Counted from the first letter of the stretch, positions 8,394 through 16,517 are shown. The stretch: DNA of 64,000 nt from Paenarthrobacter nicotinovorans (GCF_007670255.1 NZ_SZVS01000014.1:62001-126000); one strand, 5' to 3'. Program-made: numbers and translations. The notes: a model not told the origin generated them from the letters alone.

Positions 8394-9329
8394 ATGTCGC
8401 ATTTCCGGGAAAGCCGGCACTCCAAGGACGCCCGGCAGGTCATCGCCGTCGTAGGCCCTACGGGTTCGGGCAAGTCGGATCTTGGCGTCAATCTTGCCCT
8501 GGCCCTCGACGGAGAAGTGATCAACGCCGATGCCCTGCAGTTCTACAGGGGCATGGACATCGGCACCGCGAAGATCAGCATGGAGGAGCGCAAGGGCATT
8601 CCCCATCATCTTCTGGACACCCTGGACGTAACTGAAGAAGCAAGTGTGGCTGACTTCCAGGTGGAATGCCGCGCGGCCATTGAGGGTGTCCACTCCCGCG
8701 GGAAGCGTGCCATCGTGGTGGGCGGATCGGGGCTCTATGTGCGCGCTGCACTGGATATCCTCGAATTTCCGGGCACAGATCCCGCCTTGAGGCAGAGCTT
8801 GGAGCAAGAGTACGAAGAAAAAGGACTTGCTCCATTGAGGGCCCGGCTGGAAAAAGCGGATCCCGTATCGGCCGCACGTCTGGGCGACGCCCGAAGGGTG
8901 ATCCGTGCACTGGAGGTTTTCGAACTGACGGGCCGGCCATTCAGTTCCTTCATGCCCCAGCGCGAGTACTACCAGCCCGCCGTCCAGATCGGCTTGTCCG
9001 TGGACCGCGACGAACTCAGGGAACGGCTCGCCCACCGCGTGCACCGGATGGTGGAGGCCGGCCTGGGGGACGAGGTCCAGCGGCTCGAGGGCCACGGCTT
9101 GCGGCGGGGGAAAACAGCATCGCGGGCTTTGGGCTATGCCCAGTTCCTCAAGGTCCTGGACGGCGATATGGACGTGCCGGACGCAGTCGAGGAAACCATC
9201 GTCGCCACCAGGCAGTTTGCCCGCCGCCAGCTCACCTGGTTCCGCGCTGATCCGCGGATTTCCTGGCTGGACTGGAAGGACCCCGACATCGTGGCCAAGG
9301 CAGTCTCGCTGATTGGCGCGCAGGGATAG
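8394..9329 (+). CDS. miaA: tRNA dimethylallyltransferase MiaA
   Basis: The 311-residue enzyme transfers dimethylallyl to A37 of tRNAs reading U-starting codons. The P-loop GPTGSGKS is near residue 20, followed by NADALQFYRGMDIGTAK and the conserved HHLLDTLDVTEEASVADFQ. The C-terminal part carries GYAQFLKVLDGD and the RQFARRQLTWFR motif. It starts with ATG 16 bases after miaB, in the same operon. Confidence 0.96.
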   Translation: MSHFRESRHSKDARQVIAVVGPTGSGKSDLGVNLALALDGEVINADALQFYRGMDIGTAKISMEERKGIPHHLLDTLDVTEEASVADFQVECRAAIEGVHSRGKRAIVVGGSGLYVRAALDILEFPGTDPALRQSLEQEYEEKGLAPLRARLEKADPVSAARLGDARRVIRALEVFELTGRPFSSFMPQREYYQPAVQIGLSVDRDELRERLAHRVHRMVEAGLGDEVQRLEGHGLRRGKTASRALGYAQFLKVLDGDMDVPDAVEETIVATRQFARRQLTWFRADPRISWLDWKDPDIVAKAVSLIGAQG

Positions 9330-9362
9330 CTTGGCAATTTCTGGCCGAACACACGTGGAAGG

Positions 9363-9368
9363 TAGCCT
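9363..9368 (+). promoter_or_regulatory. candidate -10 box for leaderless dapF
   Basis: TAGCCT ends 7 bases before the ATG chosen for dapF, and there is no Shine-Dalgarno. This spacing decided the dapF start. Confidence 0.45.
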
Positions 9369-9375
9369 TGATTCC

Positions 9376-10344
9376 ATGGATGCAAACGCCGCAGTTCCCA
9401 CGCGCCAGCCCTCCGCTGCCGACGCCACGAATGCCACCTCAAGCCTTGCCGGATTGGCGTTTTCCAAGGGGCACGGAACCGGCAACGACTTTGTCCTGAT
9501 TGCGGATCCCGGGGACGCCCACGAGATCACCGCCGAGCAGGTTGCCCAATTGTGCAACCGCCACACAGGCATCGGCGGCGACGGTCTGATCCGTGCCGTT
9601 CCCTCCCGGTTCCTCCCGGAGGGCCGGGCACTGCTGGACGTGGATCCCGCAGCGGAGTGGTTCATGGACTACCGCAACGGCGATGGCTCCCTGTCCGAAA
9701 TGTGCGGCAATGGCGTGCGCGTCTTTGTCCACTTCCTCAGCGAACAGGGCCTGGTCGATCTTGGACCGGGTGAGGTCCTCACGATCGGCACACGTGGAGG
9801 CGTCAAAAAGGTGGTGCGAACCGCCAACGGTTATGCCGTGGACATGGGTCCTTGGGAGTTTATTTTCCCTGAAGAGGCAACCAGCAAGGCCATGGACGCC
9901 CTGGTCAGCGCGGACGGCCTGGAAGTGGCCCGGCCCGGTCTCTCGGTCAGCATGGGCAACCCGCACACGGTTGTTGCCCTGGCCGAACTCAGCGAGCTCT
10001 CGGCCACCCAGTTGTTCAAAGCCCCTGTGGTCGACCCCAAGCCAGCCAATGGCACGAACGTCGAATTTGTCGTCCCCGCTGAACCGTTGGTGGAGGATGG
10101 AGTGGGAACCATCACCATGCGCGTGCACGAGCGGGGAGTGGGCGAGACCCAGTCCTGCGGCACCGGAGCTTGTGCAGCGGCGGTGGCGATCCGTCACTGG
10201 GCGGGCAGTACGGCACCCAACGATTGGCATGTGAAGGTTCCCGGCGGCGTCGTCGGCGTGAAATTCTTCCCGGGCGCGGGCGGCCGCGAGCACGTGGAGC
10301 TGAGCGGGCCTGCAGTCATTGTGGCTAGCGGGACGCTTTCCTGA
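9376..10344 (+). CDS. dapF: Diaminopimelate epimerase
   Basis: The protein is about 322 residues and interconverts LL- and meso-diaminopimelate for lysine and peptidoglycan synthesis. Both catalytic cysteines are visible: MCGNGVRVF in the first half and SCGTGACAAA in the second. The substrate-binding GHGTGNDFVLI is near the N-terminus and GNPHTVV is in the middle. The ATG at 9376 is preferred over an upstream in-frame start because of the TAGCCT box 7 bases before it. The 3' end overlaps the convergent methyltransferase by 20 bases. Confidence 0.95.
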   Translation: MDANAAVPTRQPSAADATNATSSLAGLAFSKGHGTGNDFVLIADPGDAHEITAEQVAQLCNRHTGIGGDGLIRAVPSRFLPEGRALLDVDPAAEWFMDYRNGDGSLSEMCGNGVRVFVHFLSEQGLVDLGPGEVLTIGTRGGVKKVVRTANGYAVDMGPWEFIFPEEATSKAMDALVSADGLEVARPGLSVSMGNPHTVVALAELSELSATQLFKAPVVDPKPANGTNVEFVVPAEPLVEDGVGTITMRVHERGVGETQSCGTGACAAAVAIRHWAGSTAPNDWHVKVPGGVVGVKFFPGAGGREHVELSGPAVIVASGTLS

Positions 10345-10939
10345 CGCGAAGGATCCTGAAGGACTTGGAGGTGCTTTCACGGGACACCGTGAATGACTCG
10401 TCCAGTTCAGCTGCCAGCCAGCGTTGCAGGGAGTCCGAACCCAGGTTCTTTTGGACCACAAGCCACGCGTTGCCACCGGGAGCGAGCCGGGGCAGCCAGG
10501 TGAGCAGCAGCGAGTGCAGTTCGTCCTTGCCGATGCGGATGGGGGGATTGGACCAGATGGTGTCGAATTCGACGGCGGGGTCCACCTCCTGCGGCAAGCT
10601 TGCCGTTACGTTGTCCAGGCCCAGTGCGGCCGCATTCTCATTGGTCAGCACCACGCAGCGTTCGTTGACATCCACGGCGTAGACACGGGCATTCGGTGCC
10701 TTCAACCCGAGGGTCAGGGCAATCGGGCCCCAACCGCAGCCGATGTCCAAAAGGTTGCCACGGGGCGACGGGGGCGGGACCTCGGATAGGAGGATCGCCG
10801 TACCCTTGTCGATGCCGTCGGGGCTGAAGATTCCCGAGGAGGTCTGCAGATGGCGCGTAGCCCCGGCGAGCTCCACCGTGAGCGGCTTGCGGGTGAACGG
10901 TCCAGCCGGTTGGGCAGTGAAATAGTGTGCAGACTCCAT
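10325..10939 (-). CDS. RsmC-like class I SAM-dependent methyltransferase
   Basis: The 204-residue protein has the SAM-binding motif LLDIGCGWGPIALTLG, an acidic strand end AVDVN, and the catalytic NPP motif as WSNPPIRIG. NPP with this spacing is typical of RsmC/RlmG-type enzymes that methylate the exocyclic amine of guanine in rRNA (RsmC targets G1207 of 16S rRNA). The short single-domain form is common in Gram-positives. The ATG at 10939 gives MESAHYF, the conserved N-terminus of this family. The exact rRNA target is inferred. Confidence 0.85.
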   Translation of the reverse strand: MESAHYFTAQPAGPFTRKPLTVELAGATRHLQTSSGIFSPDGIDKGTAILLSEVPPPSPRGNLLDIGCGWGPIALTLGLKAPNARVYAVDVNERCVVLTNENAAALGLDNVTASLPQEVDPAVEFDTIWSNPPIRIGKDELHSLLLTWLPRLAPGGNAWLVVQKNLGSDSLQRWLAAELDESFTVSRESTSKSFRILRVRKASR

Positions 10940-11012
10940 AATTTGCCAGATTAGTTGGCTATCGGCGCCTTGGGAAACTGCCTTCGACCAAGGCCCGGTT
11001 TGACAGGGCTGA

Positions 11013-11018
11013 TAGTAT
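11013..11018 (+). promoter_or_regulatory. candidate -10 box before the 6-codon ORF upstream of hflX
   Basis: TAGTAT ends 7 bases before an ATG, the same geometry as the leaderless starts elsewhere in the window. A TTGACA at 11000-11005 is too close (7-base spacer) to be its -35. Confidence 0.4.
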
Positions 11019-11025
11019 TTAATCC

Positions 11026-11046
11026 ATGTTCTTGGTCTTTGAGTAA
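11026..11046 (+). CDS. possible leader peptide MFLVFE upstream of hflX
   Basis: A 6-codon ORF (ATG to TAA) starts 7 bases after a TAGTAT box, about 405 bases before the hflX start. The peptide is short and hydrophobic, resembling in general character the small peptides that affect macrolide action on the ribosome. Translation is not shown; an ORF this short can occur by chance. Confidence 0.25.
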   Translation: MFLVFE

Positions 11047-11058
11047 TTCGCCGAATCC

Positions 11059-11078
11059 ACGCCTGGGCTTCCAGGCGT
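11059..11078 (+). other. hairpin in the hflX leader
   Basis: ACGCCTGG, loop GCTT, CCAGGCGT forms a perfect 8-bp stem starting 12 bases after the 6-codon ORF. No T-run follows, so it is not an intrinsic terminator by itself. Confidence 0.45.
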
Positions 11079-11451
11079 ACGACGGCACCGCCCGCGATGC
11101 AGGCCCAGCTTGGCTCCAATGCCCGGCTTACGGCCTTTCCGCCCGGCAGGTCCCAACGGCAAACGTCCATCGCTGCGATTCCGTAGCGCCGGATGCTCAG
11201 AAGATCAATCCACGCCCCCGATCCCAGGTCGTGTCATCACAGGACCTATGGGGGCCAGCACCAGGACTTCCGACACGCCAAGGCCTTCCCGCGGATCCAC
11301 CCCCAGATCACCGACGCCAGAGCCCAGCAGGCCACCGGCGTCCAACACACAGGAGGGCACTTTGGCCAAAGCCGGTCAGCCCAGCGCGAAGAGCGCCCCA
11401 TCAAGCAACAAACAGCACTATTCTGGAATTGCCGAACAGTCTAAGGAGACC

Positions 11452-13014
11452 ATGACCACCCAGAAGCACTCCGGATCCGATTCCGACGCCCAGGACATGA
11501 GTCCTGAACAAATCCAGGCCGTCATCGACCGGATTCTTTCCAAGGATGTCCCCGCGCAGGCACCTGAGGACACCGACGCCAATGGCGTGTTCGGCAAGGC
11601 GCAGGCCATCTCGACCCTGGACCAAGAGCACAGCATTTTCGACGGCGACCAGGAAGACCTCGCTGAACGCCGCGCCCTGCGCCGTACCGCAGGATTGTCC
11701 ACCGAACTCGAAGACGTCACCGAAGTTGAATACCGCCAGCTGCGCCTTGAGCGCGTCGTTCTCGCCGGCCTGTGGACAGAAGGCACCTTGGCCGACGCAG
11801 AGAACTCCCTGCGTGAACTGGCGGCCCTGGCTGAAACCGCGGGCTCGGAAGTCCTTGATGGATTGGTCCAGCGGCGCACCAAGCCGGACCCTGGAACGTT
11901 CCTCGGCTCCGGCAAGGCGCAGGAACTCAAGGACATCGTCGCCGCCACCGGTGCGGATACCGTCGTCGTTGATACCGAGCTGGCCCCGTCCCAACGACGC
12001 GGGCTGGAGGACATTGTCAAGGTCAAGGTCGTCGACCGGACCACGCTCATCCTGGACATCTTCGCCCAGCACGCCAAGAGCCGCGAAGGCAAGGCCCAAG
12101 TGGAGCTCGCCCAGTTGGAATACCTGCTTCCACGCCTTCGTGGTTGGGGTGAATCCATGTCCCGCCAGGCCGGTGGCCAGGTCGGTGGTGCCGGCGCCGG
12201 CATGGGCTCACGTGGTCCCGGTGAAACGAAAATCGAACTGGACCGTCGCCGAATCCGTACGCGCATGGCCAAACTTCGGCGTGAAATCGCCGCGATGAAG
12301 CCGGCCCGCGAGACCAAACGTGCCAACCGCCGTCGTAATGCTGTTCCGTCCGTCGCGATCGCAGGGTACACCAACGCCGGTAAGTCGTCTCTGTTGAACC
12401 GCCTGACAGATGCCGGCGTCCTGGTGGAGAACGCGCTGTTCGCCACGTTGGATCCGACCGTCCGTAAAGCGCAAACCCCCGACGGCATCGGCTACACCCT
12501 GGCCGACACCGTGGGCTTCGTGCGTTCCCTGCCCACCCAACTGGTCGAGGCCTTCCGGTCGACACTGGAGGAAGTGGCTGACGCGGACCTCATCCTGCAT
12601 GTCGTGGACGCCTCGCACCCGGACCCCGAGGGGCAGATCGCCGCAGTGCGGGCTGTCTTTTCCGAGGTGGATGCTCGTAAGGTTCCCGAAATCATCGTCC
12701 TGAACAAGGTTGATGTGGCAGACCCCTTCGTGGTGGAACGCCTTAAGCAGAAGGAACCCCGCCATGCTGTGGTTTCCACCCGTACGGGCCAGGGAATCGC
12801 TGAACTGCTGGAGGAGATCAGCCGGTCCATTCCGCGCCCGGGCGTGCGGCTGGAGCTCCTGATTCCGTACGATCGCGGCGAGCTGATCAGCAAGCTGCAC
12901 AGCTCTGATTCGGAGATCCTCAGCATCGATCACGAGGAAAACGGCACACGCATAGTGGTCATGGTCCGTGAAGGACTGGCGGCCGAGCTGGAGTCATTCG
13001 TCAGCAATGGTTGA
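11452..13014 (+). CDS. hflX: GTPase HflX
   Basis: The 520-residue protein has the HflX N-terminal domain (RRTKPDPGTFLGSGKAQE; DTVVVDTELAPSQRRGLED; VVDRTTLILDIFAQHAKSRE), the Gly-rich GGQVGGAGAGMGSRGPGETK linker, and a G domain with GYTNAGKSSL (G1), DTVGFVRSLP (G3) and NKVD (G4). HflX splits stalled or hibernating 70S ribosomes; homologues in mycobacteria and Listeria affect macrolide-lincosamide tolerance. The ATG at 11452 sits behind a perfect TAAGGAGACC ribosome-binding site, so the open frame upstream to 11110 is not taken as coding. The 3' end overlaps the helicase start. Confidence 0.95.
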   Translation: MTTQKHSGSDSDAQDMSPEQIQAVIDRILSKDVPAQAPEDTDANGVFGKAQAISTLDQEHSIFDGDQEDLAERRALRRTAGLSTELEDVTEVEYRQLRLERVVLAGLWTEGTLADAENSLRELAALAETAGSEVLDGLVQRRTKPDPGTFLGSGKAQELKDIVAATGADTVVVDTELAPSQRRGLEDIVKVKVVDRTTLILDIFAQHAKSREGKAQVELAQLEYLLPRLRGWGESMSRQAGGQVGGAGAGMGSRGPGETKIELDRRRIRTRMAKLRREIAAMKPARETKRANRRRNAVPSVAIAGYTNAGKSSLLNRLTDAGVLVENALFATLDPTVRKAQTPDGIGYTLADTVGFVRSLPTQLVEAFRSTLEEVADADLILHVVDASHPDPEGQIAAVRAVFSEVDARKVPEIIVLNKVDVADPFVVERLKQKEPRHAVVSTRTGQGIAELLEEISRSIPRPGVRLELLIPYDRGELISKLHSSDSEILSIDHEENGTRIVVMVREGLAAELESFVSNG

Positions 13015-15067
13015 GAAGGTGGCGGCGGACGCCGTCAAGTCGGTGGGGGAAAAGGCCACTCTCGAATTGTTGGACCGGGCTGTGGCAGGCATGGGCGGCC
13101 AAAGCCGTGCCGGCCAGCACGAGATGGCCAAGCACGTCACCCGGGCCATCGAAAACGGAGAGCATCTGCTGGTCCAGGCGGGAACGGGAACAGGCAAGTC
13201 GTTGGCTTACCTGATCCCGTTGATCGCACATTCCATGGACAGCGACAAGCCGACGCTCGTGTCCACCGCCACCTTGGCACTCCAGACGCAGATTGTGGGC
13301 AGGGATCTGCCACGGCTCCTGGAGACGATTAATCCCGCACTCGAGCGGCCGGTCAACGTGGCGCTCGTGAAGGGCCGTGCCAATTACGTCTGCCTGCAGA
13401 AGCTGGAGGGCGGCTTCCCCAGCGAGGAGCCGTCGGAGGGCCAACTGTTCTCCTTGGGCGAGGACACCAGTGTTCCGCACTTCGCGGCGTCCATGGGAGG
13501 GCCGCAATCACAGCTTGGCAAGGAAGTCGTCCGTCTGCGTGAATGGGCTGAAAAGACTGCCACGGGAGACCGGGATGAACTGATGCCCGGCGTTACGGAC
13601 CGGGCCTGGCGGCAGGTGTCCGTGACATCCATGGAGTGCTTGGGGGCCCAGAAATGCCCTCTCGCGGAGGAGTGCTTCAGCGAGTTGGCCCGGGCGCGGG
13701 CCGCTGAGGCCGACGTCGTTGTCACCAACCACGCGATGCTGGCTGTCAGCGCTTTCGAAGGACTGGCCGTCCTCCCTGAATACGACGTCGTGGTGGTTGA
13801 CGAAGCCCACGAGTTGCAGGACCGCGTGACCGGGGCCGTCACCGGGCAGTTGTCCGTTGCCATGGTTCATGCCGCGGCATCGAGTGCACGTAAACACACC
13901 GCCATTACGGTCGATGCCCTCAACGCTGCCGCGGACCGCCTTGATATGGCCATTGCGGGGGTTCCCAACGGACTGCTGCCCAGTGGCCTGAATGATGAAC
14001 AGCTTGACTGCCTCGACCAGCTGCGGGACGCCACCCGCGCCGCTTTGTCGGATTCGAAGACTGATGCATCCAACGCAGCCGACGGCGGCCGCCAACTGGC
14101 GCGCTCACGGCTCATGCTCATCCTTGAGCTGTGTGAGCGGATGCTTGCCGCCAAGGAGAACCGCGAAGTCGTCTGGTTCTCCCGTAACAGCACCTTTGAT
14201 CCCCAGCAGGGCTACTCACAACCGGATGACACTGCTCCGGCGCTCATCAACATCGCGCCCCTGAGCGTGGCCGGACGCTTGCGCGAGGGTTTGTTTGCAG
14301 GACACACGGTGGTGTTGACGTCGGCGACACTGGCCATCGGTTCCGCTTTTGAGCCTGCCGCGGGAGGGCTCGGCCTGATTGGTGATGGCGCCCCGAGCTG
14401 GACGGGGATCGACGTCGGTTCGCCGTTCGACTACCCCAAGCAGGGGGTGCTGTACGTGGCAAAGCACCTGCCCAAGCCCGGCCGCGGCACTTCGCCGGAG
14501 GCCCTGGACGAATTGGAAGATTTGATACGGGCTTCGGGCGGGGGAGCGCTGTGCCTCTTCTCGTCACGGCGGGCAGCCGAAGAGGCGGCCGATGCCATGC
14601 GCCTCCGCTTGGATGTCGACATTCTCTGCCAGGGCGAGTCCACCATGGCTGCCTTGGTCAAGCAATTCGCCGATGAACCAGATACGTGCCTCTTCGGAAC
14701 CATGTCCCTGTGGCAAGGTGTGGATGTTCCGGGTGGATCGTGCCGTCTCGTGGTCATTGACCGCATCCCGTTCCCGCGACCGGATGATCCGCTCATGACG
14801 GCCCGCTCCCGTGCGGTGGCGCAGTCCGGCGGCAATGGCTTCATGGCAGTTTCCGCCACCCACGCTGCCATCCGGCTGGCGCAGGGCGCAGGGCGCCTGA
14901 TCCGTTCGACGGGGGACAAGGGCGTCGTGGCAGTTTTGGACTCACGACTCTCGACGGAACGCTACGGCGGTTTCCTGCGGGCCGCTCTGCCGCCCTTCTG
15001 GGCCACGACGGACCGCGCGGTGGTACGCGGGGTCCTGGAGCGTCTGGGATCCGCCCGGAAGGCCTGA
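13007..15067 (+). CDS. dinG: ATP-dependent DNA helicase, DinG/XPD (Rad3) type
   Basis: The 686-residue superfamily 2 helicase carries Walker A AGTGTGKSLAYLIP, the DEAH box (VVVDEAHELQD) and C-terminal motifs including GTMSLWQGVDVPGG and QGAGRLIRS. Cysteines at YVC and in ECLGAQKCPLAEEC fit the four-Cys iron-sulphur cluster of the XPD/DinG group. DinG-type helicases unwind 5'-3' and resolve R-loops, forks and G-quadruplexes. The ATG at 13007 overlaps the hflX stop by 8 bases, so they are co-translated. The gene name is the usual actinobacterial one; substrate specificity is inferred. Confidence 0.88.
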   Translation: MVEKVAADAVKSVGEKATLELLDRAVAGMGGQSRAGQHEMAKHVTRAIENGEHLLVQAGTGTGKSLAYLIPLIAHSMDSDKPTLVSTATLALQTQIVGRDLPRLLETINPALERPVNVALVKGRANYVCLQKLEGGFPSEEPSEGQLFSLGEDTSVPHFAASMGGPQSQLGKEVVRLREWAEKTATGDRDELMPGVTDRAWRQVSVTSMECLGAQKCPLAEECFSELARARAAEADVVVTNHAMLAVSAFEGLAVLPEYDVVVVDEAHELQDRVTGAVTGQLSVAMVHAAASSARKHTAITVDALNAAADRLDMAIAGVPNGLLPSGLNDEQLDCLDQLRDATRAALSDSKTDASNAADGGRQLARSRLMLILELCERMLAAKENREVVWFSRNSTFDPQQGYSQPDDTAPALINIAPLSVAGRLREGLFAGHTVVLTSATLAIGSAFEPAAGGLGLIGDGAPSWTGIDVGSPFDYPKQGVLYVAKHLPKPGRGTSPEALDELEDLIRASGGGALCLFSSRRAAEEAADAMRLRLDVDILCQGESTMAALVKQFADEPDTCLFGTMSLWQGVDVPGGSCRLVVIDRIPFPRPDDPLMTARSRAVAQSGGNGFMAVSATHAAIRLAQGAGRLIRSTGDKGVVAVLDSRLSTERYGGFLRAALPPFWATTDRAVVRGVLERLGSARKA

Positions 15068-15071
15068 GAGG

Positions 15072-15815
15072 CTAGATGGAGCGAAGTACGGACACGACCT
15101 TGCCCATGATGGTGGCTTGGTCGCCCAGGATGGGTTCGTACTGGGTGTTCTGGGGCAGCAGCCAGGTGTGGCCGTCACGTTGACGGAACGTTTTCACGGT
15201 GGCTTCATCATCGAGCAGCGCCGCCACGATGTCGCCGTTGATGGCGTCGTTCTGGCGGCGGACAACCACCCAGTCGCCGTCGCAGATGGCGGCGTCGATC
15301 ATGGAGTCGCCGGCGACCTTGAGCATGAAGAGCTCACCGTGGCCCACGAGCTGCCTGGGCAGCGGCAGCACGTCCTCAACGGTCTGGTCGGCGAGGATGG
15401 GCCCACCTGCTGCAATGCGTCCGACCAGCGGAACCATGGCGGTGTCGCTGGCGCTTGCCAGTTCGGTGACGGCCATGCCCCCGGCGCTTCGCAACGTTGC
15501 CGGAGCTTCGACGCCCGGGATCGGACCCGAGTCGAGGGTCAGGGGCATCAGCACTTCCATGGCCCGGGGCCGCTTGGGATCCCTGCGGAGGTAGCCGAGT
15601 TTTTCCAGCTGGGACAGCTGGTGGGTGACGCTGGACAGGCTGGCCAGTCCTACGGTGTCGCCGATTTCGCGCATGCTGGGCGGATAGCCGTTGTCGTTGA
15701 CTGAGCGCTGGATGGTCTCCAGGATCTTCTTCTGACGAACTGTCAGGCTCTTGGGAGTCTTTTGAGGCTGTTGGCTTCGCAGGGGTGCCCCGCCGCCTGT
15801 GGCTTTCGCTGCCAT
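15072..15815 (-). CDS. lexA: SOS repressor LexA
   Basis: The protein is about 247 residues. The N-terminal winged helix has SLTVRQKKILETIQRSV and GYPPSMREIGDTVGLASLSS. The C-terminal S24 peptidase domain has the Ala-Gly self-cleavage site in GRIAAGGP, the catalytic Ser in GDSMIDAAI and the catalytic Lys in DEATVKTF. LexA represses DNA-damage genes until RecA filaments trigger cleavage. The ATG at 15815 is chosen; a TTG at 15824 adds three residues. A LexA-like site overlaps its likely -35, indicating autorepression. Confidence 0.96.
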   Translation of the reverse strand: MAAKATGGGAPLRSQQPQKTPKSLTVRQKKILETIQRSVNDNGYPPSMREIGDTVGLASLSSVTHQLSQLEKLGYLRRDPKRPRAMEVLMPLTLDSGPIPGVEAPATLRSAGGMAVTELASASDTAMVPLVGRIAAGGPILADQTVEDVLPLPRQLVGHGELFMLKVAGDSMIDAAICDGDWVVVRRQNDAINGDIVAALLDDEATVKTFRQRDGHTWLLPQNTQYEPILGDQATIMGKVVSVLRSI

Positions 15816-15946
15816 GTTCGCCAATGCCTTTCATTCCGCCCCGAGAGAGCCGGGGATGCAGGGTCCGGGAAAAATGTCAGACCCTCCTGTTCCACTGAAA
15901 CAGTGCTGTTTCTTCACTCAAACGTAGGACAGGCACAGGCGTTTAT

Positions 15947-15960
15947 CAAACATTTGTTCT
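15947..15960 (-). promoter_or_regulatory. LexA box at the lexA promoter
   Basis: On the minus strand AGAACAAATGTTTG matches the consensus with one core mismatch. It adjoins a possible lexA promoter (TTTGAT, 18 bases, TACGTT). The 342-base lexA/LysM gap also holds a 16-base imperfect palindrome at 15897-15912 (GAAACAG-TG-CTGTTTC) in the lexA leader. Confidence 0.7.
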
Positions 15961-16013
15961 AGCGAGTCTCGACACCGTTCGTTGATAAGTGCTAAAAATG
16001 TCATAGCAAGGTT

Positions 16014-16027
16014 CGAATATGTGTTCT
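16014..16027 (+). promoter_or_regulatory. LexA box facing the LysM gene
   Basis: CGAATATGTGTTCT has the same core as the recA box (GAATnnnnGTTC). It lies 131 bases before the LysM protein start. Confidence 0.65.
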
Positions 16028-16047
16028 ATAAACCTCGCGCTGCTGGT

Positions 16048-16076
16048 GGATGTTCGAACAAAGCGTTCGAACATCC
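16048..16076 (+). promoter_or_regulatory. perfect 12-5-12 inverted repeat upstream of the LysM gene
   Basis: GGATGTTCGAAC, spacer AAAGC, GTTCGAACATCC. It contains GAAC and GTTC but five rather than four bases apart, so it is either an off-spaced LexA site, two overlapping TGTTCGAACA-type half operators, or an RNA hairpin at the start of the transcript. Confidence 0.55.
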
Positions 16077-16094
16077 GGCGCCGGGAGGAACACA

Positions 16095-16139
16095 ATGAAT
16101 TGGCAGCGCTGCTCCGGAAGCCCCGGAGCAGCGCAATAG
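16095..16139 (+). CDS. possible 14-residue upstream ORF before the LysM gene
   Basis: An ATG behind GGAGGAACACA opens MNWQRCSGSPGAAQ and stops at TAG 18 bases before the LysM gene. A strong hairpin lies entirely inside it, so ribosomes reading this ORF would melt the stem. The ribosome-binding site is good; expression is not known. Confidence 0.35.
   Translation: MNWQRCSGSPGAAQ
16106..16134 (+). other. GC-rich hairpin inside the small ORF
   Basis: GCGCTGCTCCGG, 5-base loop, CCGGAGCAGCGC makes a perfect 12-bp stem. No T-run follows. It could hold back translation or transcription of the LysM gene. Confidence 0.55.
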
Positions 16140-16157
16140 CTCAGAAGGGCTCAGCTC

Positions 16158-16517
16158 ATGTCCGCAATCACTTCGTTCGCTGATTTCCGCACCACACAGG
16201 CTCCCGCACGCCTTCGTCTGACCCGCCGTGGCCGTATGGTCTTCTTCGGCATCCCGGCCATGCTGCTGGTGGCCGCCCTCCTCAGCCTGGCCGGAGTCGT
16301 CACTTCCCCCGCCAAGGCCTCCGACTCCCAGTCGCAGTTGCAGCCGCCGGTTGCGGTGTCCGTCACTGTCCAGCCGGGCCAGTCCCTGTGGGGTATCGCC
16401 GGTGCTGCGGCGCCGGAGCGGGACCCGCGTGAAGTCATTGCCGAAATCATCCAGCTGAACGACCTCCGCGGTGGCCGGATCCTTCCAGGGCAGCAGTTGT
16501 TCGTGCCTGCCCACTGA
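16158..16517 (+). CDS. LysM membrane protein, candidate SOS division inhibitor (ChiZ/DivS/YneA-like)
   Basis: The 119-residue protein has a basic N-terminus, one transmembrane helix (about 28-50, VFFGIPAMLLVAALLSLAG) and a C-terminal LysM domain (about 66-117, VSVTVQPGQSLWGIAG...GGRILPGQQLFVPAH) that should face outside and bind peptidoglycan. Small TM-LysM proteins divergent from lexA are SOS-induced cell-division inhibitors in related bacteria: YneA in Bacillus, DivS in Corynebacterium, ChiZ in mycobacteria. LexA-like sites lie upstream. The start ATG 16158 follows AGAAGGG. The function is inferred from context and architecture, not from motif identity. Confidence 0.75.
   Translation: MSAITSFADFRTTQAPARLRLTRRGRMVFFGIPAMLLVAALLSLAGVVTSPAKASDSQSQLQPPVAVSVTVQPGQSLWGIAGAAAPERDPREVIAEIIQLNDLRGGRILPGQQLFVPAH

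Larger units (their letters stand above)
10940..11451 (+). other. 512-base region before hflX: putative long 5' leader
   Basis: No normal gene was found here. All three plus-strand frames are almost stop-free from about 11110 to 11444, but the translations are low-complexity Pro/Ser/Arg-rich and look non-coding. The region holds a TAGTAT promoter-like box, a 6-codon ORF, an 8-bp-stem hairpin, and close to hflX a second possible -10 (TATTCT, 11419-11424). Confidence 0.5.

Noticed and set aside
6951..9665. A very long open frame (about 900 codons) antisense to miaB, miaA and dapF
   Set aside because: It is a high-GC shadow: the plus strand has three secure conserved enzymes here and the antisense translation shows no family pattern.
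11110..11451. In-frame N-terminal extension of HflX by 114 residues
   Set aside because: Low-complexity Pro/Ser/Arg-rich translation, and a perfect TAAGGAG ribosome-binding site points to ATG 11452.
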